A DNA stretch of 64,000 nucleotides, from NCBI GenBank assembly GCA_913057435.1, contig CAJXNY010000007.1:1-64000 (forward strand), in the 5' to 3' direction. Below are positions 53,524 to 62,695 of this stretch, piece by piece. Position 1 is the stretch's first letter; each line of letters opens with the position of its first letter. The stretch comes from an uncultured Oceanospirillaceae bacterium (GTDB lineage: Bacteria > Pseudomonadota > Gammaproteobacteria > Pseudomonadales > Balneatricaceae). The position numbers and the translations under genes were made by a program. Below the pieces are notes generated by a model that saw nothing but the letters and a program-made list of their open reading frames with translations, was not told the DNA's origin and did no database searches.

Positions 53524-55173
53524 TTAAGGCTTCTGGTAAACAATATCTCCGTTAGAGAGCGTCATCAAAACCTCCTGGCTGGCAATATCTTCGGCAGGTA
53601 CCGACAGCAAAGTACCATCAACAACCACCAGATCTGCCAGCTTTCCAGCTTCGATAGAGCCCTTTCGTTGTTCGTGGTAAACCGAGTAGGCGGCACTCCA
53701 TGTGTAGGCGCGTACAGCCTCCAGGACACTGATGCGTTGCGCCTGGCCCATGCTTTTTCCGGTCAGGCTGATACGATTCACTGCCGCGCTAATGGCGTCG
53801 AAAGGCTTATAGGACTGGACAAAAGCATCAGTACTGACGACTGCAGGAATACCTTCATCAAGCATATCTCGCAATGGGCAAAACCGCTTTGCACGGCGTT
53901 TGCCGTAGATTTCTGTCAGGTCATCACCTGTTTCGTGGACCTGCCCAGGCTGAGTGACAGGGATAACACCCAGCTGCTTGATACGTGCTACCTGTTCACG
54001 ACTGGGCCCATGACAGTGCTCTATACGATGGCGGGTATCATCACGTGGATAACGACGGTGAGCCTCCTCAATTGCGTCCAGCACAATGTCCATCGCCATA
54101 TCACCCTGGGTATGTACACCAAACTGCATACCTCGGCGATGGGTATCGATCAACGCTTCCTTGAAGGCATCGATATCAGGCCAATAGGTATAGCCTCGTC
54201 CGGCACTCTTGTTACACTTGCAACCGTGGTCACCTTGAGGCTCATCCGCATAGAACAGCGCAGTGCCGCCAATCAGTGCACCATCGCAGTAGTATTTCAT
54301 CGGCCCGATGGAGAGCAGGTCATTACCAATATGATCGGTAATCCCTAATTCATTGATGGCATCCTGGTGATTAGACAGGTACATGCAGGTGGTTTTTACA
54401 GTCAGCTTGCCCTGCTTGCGTGCGGCCATATAACCGGGCATTTCACGGGTCGTTACCTGGGGATCAACGACAGAGGTAATACCAACTTTCAAATACGCTT
54501 TGCAAGCGCGCTCGATATCATCGACCAGTTCATCCAGTGGCAGGTCATAGCCGATATCCGGACCATGGTGACCCACATCCACACTGGTGGGGATCACCAG
54601 TTGCTGGGCAGCATCGTAGGCATAACCGGTAATACGGCCCTGCTCATCACGCACAAACTTACCACCAGCAGGATCTGCAGTACTGTCATCAACACCGGCC
54701 ATCGTCAGCGCAAGGCTGTTAACCAGGACGTTATGACCACTGACATGGACAATGCAGACCGGATGATCAGGACATAGATCATCCAGGTCCCAGCGAGTTG
54801 GGATCCGGCCATCACTGAATTTTTCGTAGTTCAGTCCCCAGCCCCGAATCCACTGACCGGGCGCTGAATTTTCGGCAGCATGACCAACTGCATCACGCAG
54901 GTCACTGATCGATGCAACGGCGGGGTAACCAAAATCGACAGTGTTAAAGGCTGCCCCCTGATGCGTCAGATGGTTATGAGCATCGATAAAGCCCGGCATC
55001 AATGTGCGCCCATTGAGATCAATCACTTCGGTCTGACTGCCAACCTGAGCGAGAACATCCTGATTGCAGCCCACCATGGTGATCTGACTGCCCTCAACCA
55101 GCACCGCTTCACAGATACGGTTGTCAGCATCAACGGTAATCACCTCACCGTTAATAAATGCATACTTTGCCAT
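53524..55173 (-). CDS. YtcJ-like amidohydrolase
   Basis: A 549-residue metal-dependent hydrolase of the amidohydrolase superfamily. The metal motif is MPGFIDAHNHLTH; further metal ligands are suggested by the GVHTQGDMAMD and HRIEHCHGPS segments, with a late VSTDAFVQS Asp. The YtcJ group acts on amides or N-acyl compounds; the substrate is unknown. ATG 55173 is chosen because GAGG lies 5 nt before it. It heads the amidohydrolase-BCCT pair and is divergent from a LysR gene. Confidence 0.9.
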   Translation of the reverse strand: MAKYAFINGEVITVDADNRICEAVLVEGSQITMVGCNQDVLAQVGSQTEVIDLNGRTLMPGFIDAHNHLTHQGAAFNTVDFGYPAVASISDLRDAVGHAAENSAPGQWIRGWGLNYEKFSDGRIPTRWDLDDLCPDHPVCIVHVSGHNVLVNSLALTMAGVDDSTADPAGGKFVRDEQGRITGYAYDAAQQLVIPTSVDVGHHGPDIGYDLPLDELVDDIERACKAYLKVGITSVVDPQVTTREMPGYMAARKQGKLTVKTTCMYLSNHQDAINELGITDHIGNDLLSIGPMKYYCDGALIGGTALFYADEPQGDHGCKCNKSAGRGYTYWPDIDAFKEALIDTHRRGMQFGVHTQGDMAMDIVLDAIEEAHRRYPRDDTRHRIEHCHGPSREQVARIKQLGVIPVTQPGQVHETGDDLTEIYGKRRAKRFCPLRDMLDEGIPAVVSTDAFVQSYKPFDAISAAVNRISLTGKSMGQAQRISVLEAVRAYTWSAAYSVYHEQRKGSIEAGKLADLVVVDGTLLSVPAEDIASQEVLMTLSNGDIVYQKP

Positions 55174-55606
55174 AGCTACCTCATTGTTTTTATTAGGGGC
55201 CATTAGTGGCTATTTCATTTTTAAAACGACAGGCAGAAAAAGATGGGGCCCCAGGAAAGCGCCTGAACACAGCACACTGACGACCCCAAAAACCAGAAAT
55301 TACTCAACCGAGTCTAAAGAGCGTATTTGCCGGGTAGAATCATGTTTTACAGAATTTAACTTTATAAATTCACGAAGTTTAATCGAGCGGACAGCCGTAT
55401 AATTGCACGACATATAGCCAGAACAGCGGTTTCAGGGGGTAGGATTGACACCGATTGATCACTTACTCGACAAATCCGGTATATCCATTCCCACAAAGAT
55501 TGTTTAACCTGAAAGTAATCAGAGCCTGTATCTTTTGCTGGCACAATAAAAAGCGCTGACGTCCTTCACCGGCTGAACAGCCCAATAGACAGGAAGCGAT
55601 TGCGCC
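55174..55606. other. 433-bp intergenic region, amidohydrolase / LysR
   Basis: No gene of good quality is seen; a 93-residue ORF at 55121-55402 starts inside the amidohydrolase gene on the other strand and looks like chance. The region is AT-rich around 55180-55400 and must hold both divergent promoters. I could not pick a clear regulator site. Confidence 0.5.
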
Positions 55607-56554
55607 ATGCCGTTACACCATAAAACCGATTACTCCATAGGCAAGGCCAGCAACGTCGACCTCCGGCTACTAAATGTTTTTATCGCAGTCGTAGCGCACG
55701 GCGGTTTCACCCAGGCGCAGGAACCCCTGAACCTTGCGCTGTCCAGTATCAGCACCTACATCCATGATCTGGAAACACGCCTGGGGCTTAAACTGTGCAA
55801 TCGAGGAAGGGGTGGTTTTTCACTGACAGAGAATGGACGCGAGGTTTATAACGAAGCCCTTAACCTGTTCACTGCGATGGATCAGTTCAATGCCAATGTG
55901 GCCAGCCTGAAAGGAAAGCTGACCGGTGAGTTAAAGATCGGAATTCTGGATAACTCCACCATGTCCCCCAGCACCCGCCTGCCAGAAGTGATACACCGCT
56001 TTTCAGAGCAACATCCAGATGTACACATCAGCATAAAGGTTCTGTCCTCCGACGAAATAGAGGACGAACTGATGACCGGAACTCTGCATCTGGGGATAGG
56101 GCTCTACCCCGATGCTCATCAGGCATTACGTTCGCTGGTCAGCTTTCCAGTGGCCATTGACCTTTACTGCGGCAGTGAAAGCCCGCTTTTTCGTAAAACC
56201 AGAATCAGCACGCACGACATTAAACAGACTCCCTATGCTAAAGGCTGTTATTCACCTGACCATAAAAGCTCACTTGCCTCACTACTACCAACGCCCACCG
56301 CATCATCCTATCTATCAGAAGGGCTGGCGTTTCTGATCATGTCAGGCCGTTACGTGGGCTACCTGCCACGACGCTATTCAGCTAACTGGGTCAGTAACGG
56401 TGAAATGAGGGCCTTGCCTCAAGAGCAATTCAGCCACGAGCTGGAGCTTTCTCTGGTCATGCGTCGCAGTGAAAAAGCGGGGCCGATCATGCGTACCTTT
56501 CTGAAAAGCTTCGAAGCCTTTAACGATGGTGAAACACCTCAGACCAAGCGTTAA
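55607..56554 (+). CDS. LysR family regulator divergent from the amidohydrolase-BCCT genes
   Basis: A 315-residue LysR protein. The helix-turn-helix region reads DLRLLNVFIAVVAHGGFTQAQEPLNLALSSISTYIHDLETRLG, followed by the effector domain. Position suggests control of the divergent amidohydrolase and transporter by their substrate; this is inference. Confidence 0.88.
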   Translation: MPLHHKTDYSIGKASNVDLRLLNVFIAVVAHGGFTQAQEPLNLALSSISTYIHDLETRLGLKLCNRGRGGFSLTENGREVYNEALNLFTAMDQFNANVASLKGKLTGELKIGILDNSTMSPSTRLPEVIHRFSEQHPDVHISIKVLSSDEIEDELMTGTLHLGIGLYPDAHQALRSLVSFPVAIDLYCGSESPLFRKTRISTHDIKQTPYAKGCYSPDHKSSLASLLPTPTASSYLSEGLAFLIMSGRYVGYLPRRYSANWVSNGEMRALPQEQFSHELELSLVMRRSEKAGPIMRTFLKSFEAFNDGETPQTKR

Positions 56555-56687
56555 AGTTCACCCGGCCACATACCCCTCAGAAGTCACCACTCGTAACGGA
56601 AACACCTGCCCTCCTGCTGTAAACAGAGTAGAATCTCTCGCCGAGACCTGACCTTGAGCGTCCCTTAATCACGAGGATTTAGACACG

Positions 56688-57248
56688 ATGGATGCACTTG
56701 ATGCGTTGTTAAACCGGGCTTCTATGCCATTGCTAGACGCACCCGGCCCCAGCCCGGCACAACTTGATATTATGTTCAAAGCTGCGCTGCGCGCCCCGGA
56801 TCATGGTGCCCTGCGCCCCTGGCGCTTTCTTATTATCGAAGGTGACGCCCGCCAGCAACTGGGCCAGCTGTTTCTGCAGGCAGCCCTGCAGGATGACCCG
56901 GAACTGAGCGATACACGCCAGAACAAAACCCTGAATATGCCACTGCGCGCACCAATGCTGGTACTGGTGATTGCCAGCACCACAGCGGAACACAAAGTAC
57001 CGGTGATCGAGCAGCAGATCTCCGCAGGTTGCGCCGCGCAGAATATTCTCCACGCCGCCCACGCTCAGGGGCTGGGCGCCATGTGGCGCACCGGTGCGAT
57101 GTCCTATCACCCCCATGTACTGGAAGGCCTGGGGCTGACAGAGAACGAACAGCTGATCGGCTATCTCTACCTGGGTACCCCAACCCGTGAACGCACAGCA
57201 CCTGAACTGCCAGTGGAGCGCTTTGTCAGCCACTGGGGTGCTCTATAA
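56688..57248 (+). CDS. nitroreductase family protein (YdjA-like)
   Basis: A 186-residue FMN oxidoreductase of the compact YdjA type. RAPDHGALRPWRFLII is the FMN contact region, and AAQNILHAAHAQGLGAMWRTG matches the family. These reduce nitro compounds or flavin-type substrates; the natural substrate is unknown. It lies 18 nt before the thioesterase-like gene, so the two form an operon. Confidence 0.9.
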   Translation: MDALDALLNRASMPLLDAPGPSPAQLDIMFKAALRAPDHGALRPWRFLIIEGDARQQLGQLFLQAALQDDPELSDTRQNKTLNMPLRAPMLVLVIASTTAEHKVPVIEQQISAGCAAQNILHAAHAQGLGAMWRTGAMSYHPHVLEGLGLTENEQLIGYLYLGTPTRERTAPELPVERFVSHWGAL

Positions 57249-57266
57249 CCTCAAGGATGATGTTCT

Positions 57267-57728
57267 ATGGATTACCAGACAACTGCGGATGAGTTTCTCG
57301 CCTGGCTACGTACTCAGATTCCACTGATCAACCACATGGGCTTCAAGCCACTACAATACGATGGTTGTTCTTTGGTGATGGCGGCGGAGCTGGAGCCGAA
57401 CATCAATGATAAAGGCACCGGTTTCGGCGGCTCACTGGCCACTGTCGCCACCCTGTGTGGCTGGAGTATGGTTACCCTGTATCGCCGTGAACAGGGCTTT
57501 GATAATGATGTAGTGATCCACACCAGCGAGCTGGAGTACCTGAGCCCGGTTACTGGGGACTTTGCCGCCTACGTCAGCCTGCCAGATGCCGAAGCACTGG
57601 CGCAGTTTGATGCGAAAATGGCGGAGCGGGGAAAAGGCCGGCTGGCACTGGAGATCGAAATTCGTCAGCAGGATACGGTCGCCCTGCGACTCAAGGGCAA
57701 TTACGTAGCGATGGAAAAGAAACGCTGA
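57267..57728 (+). CDS. YiiD C-terminal-type thioesterase (hotdog fold)
   Basis: A 153-residue hotdog-fold protein. INHMGFKPLQYDGCSLVMAAELEPNINDKGTGFGGSLATVATLCGW is the pattern of the YiiD C-terminal domain (thioesterase-like), with the helix following the NxxxGTxFGG loop. The function is not established. It is coupled to the nitroreductase gene and is followed by a REP-like element. Confidence 0.82.
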   Translation: MDYQTTADEFLAWLRTQIPLINHMGFKPLQYDGCSLVMAAELEPNINDKGTGFGGSLATVATLCGWSMVTLYRREQGFDNDVVIHTSELEYLSPVTGDFAAYVSLPDAEALAQFDAKMAERGKGRLALEIEIRQQDTVALRLKGNYVAMEKKR

Positions 57729-57760
57729 ATGGCAAGGTGAAACGTCACTGTCATTGAACA

Positions 57761-57821
57761 ATCGCCAGCAAGCTGACTCCTACTCATCAGACCCTCTCGT
57801 AGGAGCCAGCTTGCTGGCGAT
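57761..57821. repeat. REP-like hairpin (Pseudomonas-type palindromic element)
   Basis: ATCGCCAGCAAGCTG-A-CTCCTA pairs with TAGGAG-C-CAGCTTGCTGGCGAT (21 bp plus one mismatch) around a 17-nt loop. The GTAGGAGCCAGCTTGCTGGCGA strand is very similar to REP sequences of Pseudomonas. It lies between the convergent thioesterase-like gene and hisC. I saw no second copy in this window. Confidence 0.75.
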
Positions 57822-57839
57822 CAGACAGATCAGCCAGGA

Positions 57840-58901
57840 TTACAGATCCGGGTGGTTACGCAGAGTTTCCACCAGCGCTTCCATCTCCTGCTGAGTACCG
57901 ATGGTGATACGCAGGTAGTTATCAATACCGGGTTTGCTGAAATGACGCACCAGAATATTGTTACCGCGCAGATAACCCATCAGCTCAGCACCTTCGAGGA
58001 ACTTGTGCTGAGTGAACAGGAAGTTGGTGCACGATGGCAGGCTGTCAAAACCCAGCTGGGTCAGCTGCTGCGCCGTCCATTCCCGGCTGTCGATGATCTT
58101 CTGGTTGGTCTGCTGGAAATAGTCTTCATCCTGCAACGATGCCGTGGCACCGGCGATGGCCAGCATATCCAGCGGGTAGGAGTTGAAGCTGTTTTTCACC
58201 CGCTCCAGTCCATCAATCAGGTTTTTATGACCGATGGCGTAACCCACTCGCAAGCCTGCCAGTGAGCGAGATTTGGAAAAGGTCTGAATCACCAGCACGT
58301 TGTCATAGCGGTGAGTCAGGTCGATGGCACTGTCCGCGCCGAAGTCGACATAGGCTTCATCCACAATCACCAGTGACTCGGTGTTACGCTGCAGCAGCGC
58401 TTCAATCTCACTCAGAGGTAAGGCACAGCCTGTCGGCGCATTGGGGTTGGCAAAGATAATGCCACCATTGGGCCGATCATAGTCAGCCAGATCAATGCCG
58501 AATTCAGCCGTCAGCGGAATCTGCTGGTATTTGATGTCATACAGGTGGCAGTACACATCATAAAAACTGTAGGTCGTTTCCGGTAACAGCAGTGGCTGTG
58601 GCTGGCGGAAAAATGCCATAAACGCCAGTGCCAGCACTTCATCAGAACCATTGCCCACAAATACCGAATGTCGCTCAACGCCATGGTAAGCCGCCAGCCC
58701 CTCTTTCAATGCACTGCAATCCGGGTCGGAGTACAGGCGCAAACGGTCCTTATCAAAGCTGTTCAGCGCTTCGATGGCGGCCGGTGCCGGTGGGTAAGGG
58801 TTTTCATTGGTATTCAGTTTGATCAGGTTATCCACTTTCGGCTGTTCACCCGGGGTATAGGGGGTGAGATCCTTGATGGCATCGCTCCAGTACTTGCTCA
58901 T
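57840..58901 (-). CDS. hisC: histidinol-phosphate aminotransferase
   Basis: A 353-residue fold-type I aminotransferase. LDxNENPYPP is represented by KLNTNENPYPPAP, the PLP-lysine lies in VIQTFSKSRSLAGLRVGYA, and PNAPTGC and RITIGTQQEM are typical of HisC. It makes histidinol phosphate in histidine synthesis. The track ORF starts at 59066; ATG 58901 (MSKYWSDAIKDL) fits the family. It stands outside any his operon, so a HisC2/aromatic aminotransferase role is also possible. Confidence 0.93.
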   Translation of the reverse strand: MSKYWSDAIKDLTPYTPGEQPKVDNLIKLNTNENPYPPAPAAIEALNSFDKDRLRLYSDPDCSALKEGLAAYHGVERHSVFVGNGSDEVLALAFMAFFRQPQPLLLPETTYSFYDVYCHLYDIKYQQIPLTAEFGIDLADYDRPNGGIIFANPNAPTGCALPLSEIEALLQRNTESLVIVDEAYVDFGADSAIDLTHRYDNVLVIQTFSKSRSLAGLRVGYAIGHKNLIDGLERVKNSFNSYPLDMLAIAGATASLQDEDYFQQTNQKIIDSREWTAQQLTQLGFDSLPSCTNFLFTQHKFLEGAELMGYLRGNNILVRHFSKPGIDNYLRITIGTQQEMEALVETLRNHPDL

Positions 58902-58962
58902 GTTCTGCTTCTTCTGTCCGGTTAGTGCAAGCGCTCCAGCATAGCAGAGCAGGCCCCGGGCG

Positions 58963-59865
58963 TCAGTGGGTGTTGACCCAGGAGTGGTCCCGTAAGGTTT
59001 CCAGCATATGGTCGATAAACAACCGGACTCTGGGGTTAAGATGGCGACGACTGGGGTACAGTACATTGATGTCCAGCGGTGGTATCTGGTAATCGGCTAA
59101 CACCGGTTGCAACGCCCCGGCCTCAACCAGCCCGGCACAAAACTGATGAGGCAGACGGACAATACCCAGATCCTGTAAAGCCATCTCTCGCAAAAAGGTA
59201 ATACTATTCGCCCGCAAACGCCCTTCAAGCGGCACCGGCGCGCCCGCCTGCCAATTATTGAATGTCCAGCTGTTGTTATTACGCCGCATCCCCAGGCAAC
59301 TATGTCCGGCCAGGTCAGCCGGTGTAGAAAGCACGCACGCCTGGCTTAAGTACCCCGGCGATGCGTATAACCCTAACTCCATATCCGCCAACCGCCGTGA
59401 GATAAGTGTCGAATCATTCAGCGAACCAACCCGCACTGCCAGGTCAATCCCCTCTTCTATCAGGCTTACCAGGCGGGTGCTTAGCTCAACATCAACTTCA
59501 ATCAGCGGGAAGCGCTGCATAAAGCTGGCGACCACACCATTCATGATAAAAGCGCCCAGCTCGGGCGGCATGGTCAGGCGCAAGAGCCCACGGGGCTCAG
59601 TGTTTAACGCCGATACCTGGTCTCGAGTCTGCTCCAGCTCATCAATAAGTGGACGACAACGCTCGAACAGCGCTCGCCCTTCATCAGTCAGTTGCAGCTT
59701 TCGAGTTGAGCGCTGCAACAGGCGCACCCCCATTTCATCTTCGAGCTGGGCAATACGGCGGCTGATGGTGGATTTTTGCACGCGCAGGCTCTCACCGGCA
59801 GCGGTAAAGCTGCCTGTTTCTACTACACGAATAAAAAGACGAAGGTCATTCAGATTCATAGTCAT
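58963..59865 (-). CDS. LysR family transcriptional regulator (CrgA/DhcR-like)
   Basis: A 300-residue LysR protein. The N-terminus MNLNDLRLFIRVVETGSFTAAGESLRVQKSTISRRIAQLE is close to the subgroup with RSTRKLQLTDEG, and the rest is a normal effector domain. It lies 61 nt upstream of the hisC start on the same strand and is divergent from the secreted hydratase-like gene. The target is unknown. Confidence 0.9.
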   Translation of the reverse strand: MTMNLNDLRLFIRVVETGSFTAAGESLRVQKSTISRRIAQLEDEMGVRLLQRSTRKLQLTDEGRALFERCRPLIDELEQTRDQVSALNTEPRGLLRLTMPPELGAFIMNGVVASFMQRFPLIEVDVELSTRLVSLIEEGIDLAVRVGSLNDSTLISRRLADMELGLYASPGYLSQACVLSTPADLAGHSCLGMRRNNNSWTFNNWQAGAPVPLEGRLRANSITFLREMALQDLGIVRLPHQFCAGLVEAGALQPVLADYQIPPLDINVLYPSRRHLNPRVRLFIDHMLETLRDHSWVNTH

Positions 59866-60039
59866 CCGCTTAAATTCGATGTCACAACAGGACTATCAGC
59901 AAGTCCAGACTGCAGCAAACTCTAGCACAATCGTCATAATCGGTTTTATTTTCAAGCAGTAAGCACTCCATCCAGGCACCATAGCGTAGAATAAGGTAGA
60001 CTTGAACGTGCTACAAATACACAGCAGGAATGGACACCT

Positions 60040-60852
60040 ATGTATCGCTTTATTGCCTGGGCGACTTTTGGTTGCCTGATTAGCAGCACGGCGGGTGCAA
60101 TCAGCACCCCCTCTGTCGATCTGTATGTCGACCAGTATTTTACCCAAACACCGGTGGAAGTTTTCACTGACTTTGTTGACGCCGATGGCGCTTATGCCTT
60201 TCAACAACGGATTAACAATGCCTTTAAAGCACGCGGCCACAAAACCATAGGCTACAAGCTGGCACTGACCGGTAAGCCCAGACTGTTCGGTGCACCCGAC
60301 CCTCTACACGGGCACCTGTTCGATTTTATGCTGCGAAAAAACCATGCCAGCCTTTCGGCAAAGAGCTTTGTTAAACCACTGCTGGAACTCGAGCTGGCCT
60401 ATCAATTCAAAGCAGACTTTCTGCCACCCTTTACCACGCAGAAACTGGCATCTGCCATCAGTTCCGTAGCACCCGCAATCGAACTGGCCGACCTGGTCTT
60501 CAAACACCCCAAGCAGCTCAGCTGGCAGCAGGTTGCCGCCAGCGGTACAGGCGCACGACGGCTAATCATTGGTGAAGCTCGCCCCTTTACCTCATTGAAT
60601 CTGAATAACCAGCAAGCCGAAGCGCGCTGGAATGGCGAACCCTACACCCGCGGCTATAGCCGCAACGTAATGGGCGACCAGCAGCAGGCGTTAATTTTTC
60701 TGGCGCAAAGCCTGCATCGACAAGGCCAGAAAATCAAAGCAGGTGACTGGGTCATAACCGGCGCCATGAACAAAATGCTACCCGCTCGCCCCGGCAACTA
60801 CCGGGTTAATTTCGGTGCCCTGGGCGAGCTGGAATTCAGCCTGACACCCTGA
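60040..60852 (+). CDS. 2-keto-4-pentenoate hydratase-like protein with signal peptide
   Basis: A 270-residue protein of the MhpD/fumarylacetoacetate hydrolase-like fold. The N-terminus MYRFIAWATFGCLISSTAGA is a secretion signal (cut near AGA-IS), which is unusual for this cytoplasmic enzyme family. The MhpD pattern remains: KTIGYKLALTGKP, LELELAYQF (the E-x-E metal pair), PAIELADLVF (third acid), GTGARRLIIGE, and KAGDWVITGAM near the end. It may act on a periplasmic substrate or bind one. It is divergent from a LysR gene about 175 bp away. Confidence 0.8.
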   Translation: MYRFIAWATFGCLISSTAGAISTPSVDLYVDQYFTQTPVEVFTDFVDADGAYAFQQRINNAFKARGHKTIGYKLALTGKPRLFGAPDPLHGHLFDFMLRKNHASLSAKSFVKPLLELELAYQFKADFLPPFTTQKLASAISSVAPAIELADLVFKHPKQLSWQQVAASGTGARRLIIGEARPFTSLNLNNQQAEARWNGEPYTRGYSRNVMGDQQQALIFLAQSLHRQGQKIKAGDWVITGAMNKMLPARPGNYRVNFGALGELEFSLTP

Positions 60853-60880
60853 GCCACAAACACACCACAAGTCCTGATCG

Positions 60881-60919
60881 AAAAAGCCCGAGTGCAGCGA
60901 ACTGCACTCGGGCTTTTTA
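60881..60919. terminator. bidirectional terminator
   Basis: AAAAAGCCCGAGTGCAG and CTGCACTCGGGCTTTTT are perfect 17-bp arms around CGAA, between two convergent stops (60852 and 60941). It carries A- and T-tracts on the two sides. Confidence 0.93.
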
Positions 60920-60940
60920 GTGGTACCTGGTTTGGCTGGT

Positions 60941-62695
60941 TTAGCTATACCAGGACGATGCCAGCTGCTCGTCAGACATCGCCAGGATATCTTCAGCGCC
61001 ATTGAGTACCATTGCGGCGTAACCCTGACAGCGCGGCAGGATCTGCGCCATGTAGAAACGTGCGGTCAGCACTTTCGCCTGCAGGAAGGTTGCATCACCT
61101 TCATCCGTTTGCGCTGCCACCACCGCAGATCGCGCCAGCTGCCAGCCACCGGCCAGCGTGCCCATCAGCATCAGGTAGTTAAACGCAACAGCACCTGGCC
61201 ACTGACGATCTTTAGCCCCTTCTTCAAGCAGCATTGCATTGGCCTCTTTAGCCAGCGCCAGTGCCGCTGCAAAGCGTTCAGCTTCTTTAGCAAAATCACC
61301 CTGCCCTTGCAGCGCAATCAGCGCTTCTTCCATCTCAGCAAACAGTGCCTGCGCCGCAACACCTTTATCGAACAATGTCTTACGGCCCACCAGATCCAGC
61401 GCCTGGATACCATTAGTCCCTTCATAGATCGGCAGAATGCGGGCATCGCGGTAATGCTGGGCAGCACCGGTTTCTTCAATGAAGCCCATCCCACCATGGA
61501 TCTGCACACCCAGCGATGTTACTTCCTGCGCCAGCTCGGTACACCAGCCTTTAACAATCGGCGTCAGCAGCGCTGCACGGGTATTTTCTTCGGCGCTATC
61601 CGTTGCATGGGCAAAGTCCAGACTGGCGCAGGCATCATAGGCCAGGGCACGGCCCGCCTCTGTCAGAGCCTTCATGGTCAGTAACATACGGCGTACATCA
61701 GCATGCTTGAGGATAACCCCCATCTGCTCGCGCTCACCGGCATAGTCCAGTGCATGCTGATACGCACGTTCACTGATCGCCACGCCCTGCAGGCCCACCG
61801 CCAGACGTGCGTTATTCATCATGGTGAACATGCAGGCCAGACCTTTGTTCTCTTCACCCACCAGATACCCGATAGCACCGTCATTATCACCGAAAGCCAT
61901 CACCGCGGTTGGACTGGCATGGATACCCAGCTTATGTTCAAGCGATACACAACGGGCATCGTTGCGCTCACCCAGGCTGCCATCGGCATTGACCATAAAC
62001 TTCGGTACCACAAACAGAGAAATACCCTTCACCCCGGCAGGCGCATCCGGCAGGCGCGCCAGCACCAGGTGGACGATATTATCCGTCATATCGTGTTCAC
62101 CCCAGGTAATAAAGATCTTCTGACCGCTAATCCGGTAGTGATCGCCATCGCGCTCCGCTTTACAGCGGATCGCCGCCAGGTCAGAGCCCGCGCCCGGCTC
62201 GGTCAGATTCATGGTGCCCGTCCATTCACCGCTGATCAGCTGTGGCAGATACGTGGCTTTGAGGGCATCACTACCGTTAACCGAGATTGCCTCAATCGCT
62301 CCCTGACTCAGCAGTGGACACAGACCCCAGGCCATATTGGCGGACTGCCACATCTCCATCACAGGAATCGACAGACTGTAGGGCAGGCCCTGACCACCAT
62401 ATTCAGGATCAAATTGCAGCGAGCCCCAACCGCCTTCAGCAAACTGCTGGTAAGCTTCAGAGAAGCCAGCCGGTGTAGGCACTTCATCACCCACCAGTTT
62501 GACGCCGGTCTCATCACCCACAACGTTTAGTGGTGACAGAACACCACCGGCCAGCTTGGCTGCTTCTTCAAGAATGGCAGAGACCATATCATCACTGGCG
62601 TCTTCGAACTGAGGCAGCTCAGCCAGTTGCGGCAGACGCGCATTATGACGCAGGGCAAACTGCATATCTTTGAGGGGAGCTTTATAATCAGCCAT
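60941..62695 (-). CDS. acyl-CoA dehydrogenase with C-terminal extension (DmdC/FadE5-like)
   Basis: A 584-residue flavoprotein. It has the FAD-binding stretches NLTEPGAGSDLAAI and ITWGEHDM, the segment YEGTNGIQALDLVGRKTL and a C-terminal helical extension found in the ~590-residue class that includes DmdC (methylmercaptopropionyl-CoA dehydrogenase). A glutamate in the YEGTNGIQ segment is the probable catalytic base region. It oxidises an acyl-CoA to a 2-enoyl-CoA. DmdC is only one possibility; long-chain or branched substrates are equally likely. Confidence 0.9.
   Translation of the reverse strand: MADYKAPLKDMQFALRHNARLPQLAELPQFEDASDDMVSAILEEAAKLAGGVLSPLNVVGDETGVKLVGDEVPTPAGFSEAYQQFAEGGWGSLQFDPEYGGQGLPYSLSIPVMEMWQSANMAWGLCPLLSQGAIEAISVNGSDALKATYLPQLISGEWTGTMNLTEPGAGSDLAAIRCKAERDGDHYRISGQKIFITWGEHDMTDNIVHLVLARLPDAPAGVKGISLFVVPKFMVNADGSLGERNDARCVSLEHKLGIHASPTAVMAFGDNDGAIGYLVGEENKGLACMFTMMNNARLAVGLQGVAISERAYQHALDYAGEREQMGVILKHADVRRMLLTMKALTEAGRALAYDACASLDFAHATDSAEENTRAALLTPIVKGWCTELAQEVTSLGVQIHGGMGFIEETGAAQHYRDARILPIYEGTNGIQALDLVGRKTLFDKGVAAQALFAEMEEALIALQGQGDFAKEAERFAAALALAKEANAMLLEEGAKDRQWPGAVAFNYLMLMGTLAGGWQLARSAVVAAQTDEGDATFLQAKVLTARFYMAQILPRCQGYAAMVLNGAEDILAMSDEQLASSWYS

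Noticed and set aside
55121-55402. 93-codon ORF in the amidohydrolase/LysR gap
   Set aside because: Starts inside the opposite gene, has no good ribosome site and no recognisable sequence.
61703-62530. 275-codon plus-strand ORF
   Set aside because: Antisense to the acyl-CoA dehydrogenase gene, no ribosome site and His/Arg/Gln-rich product.
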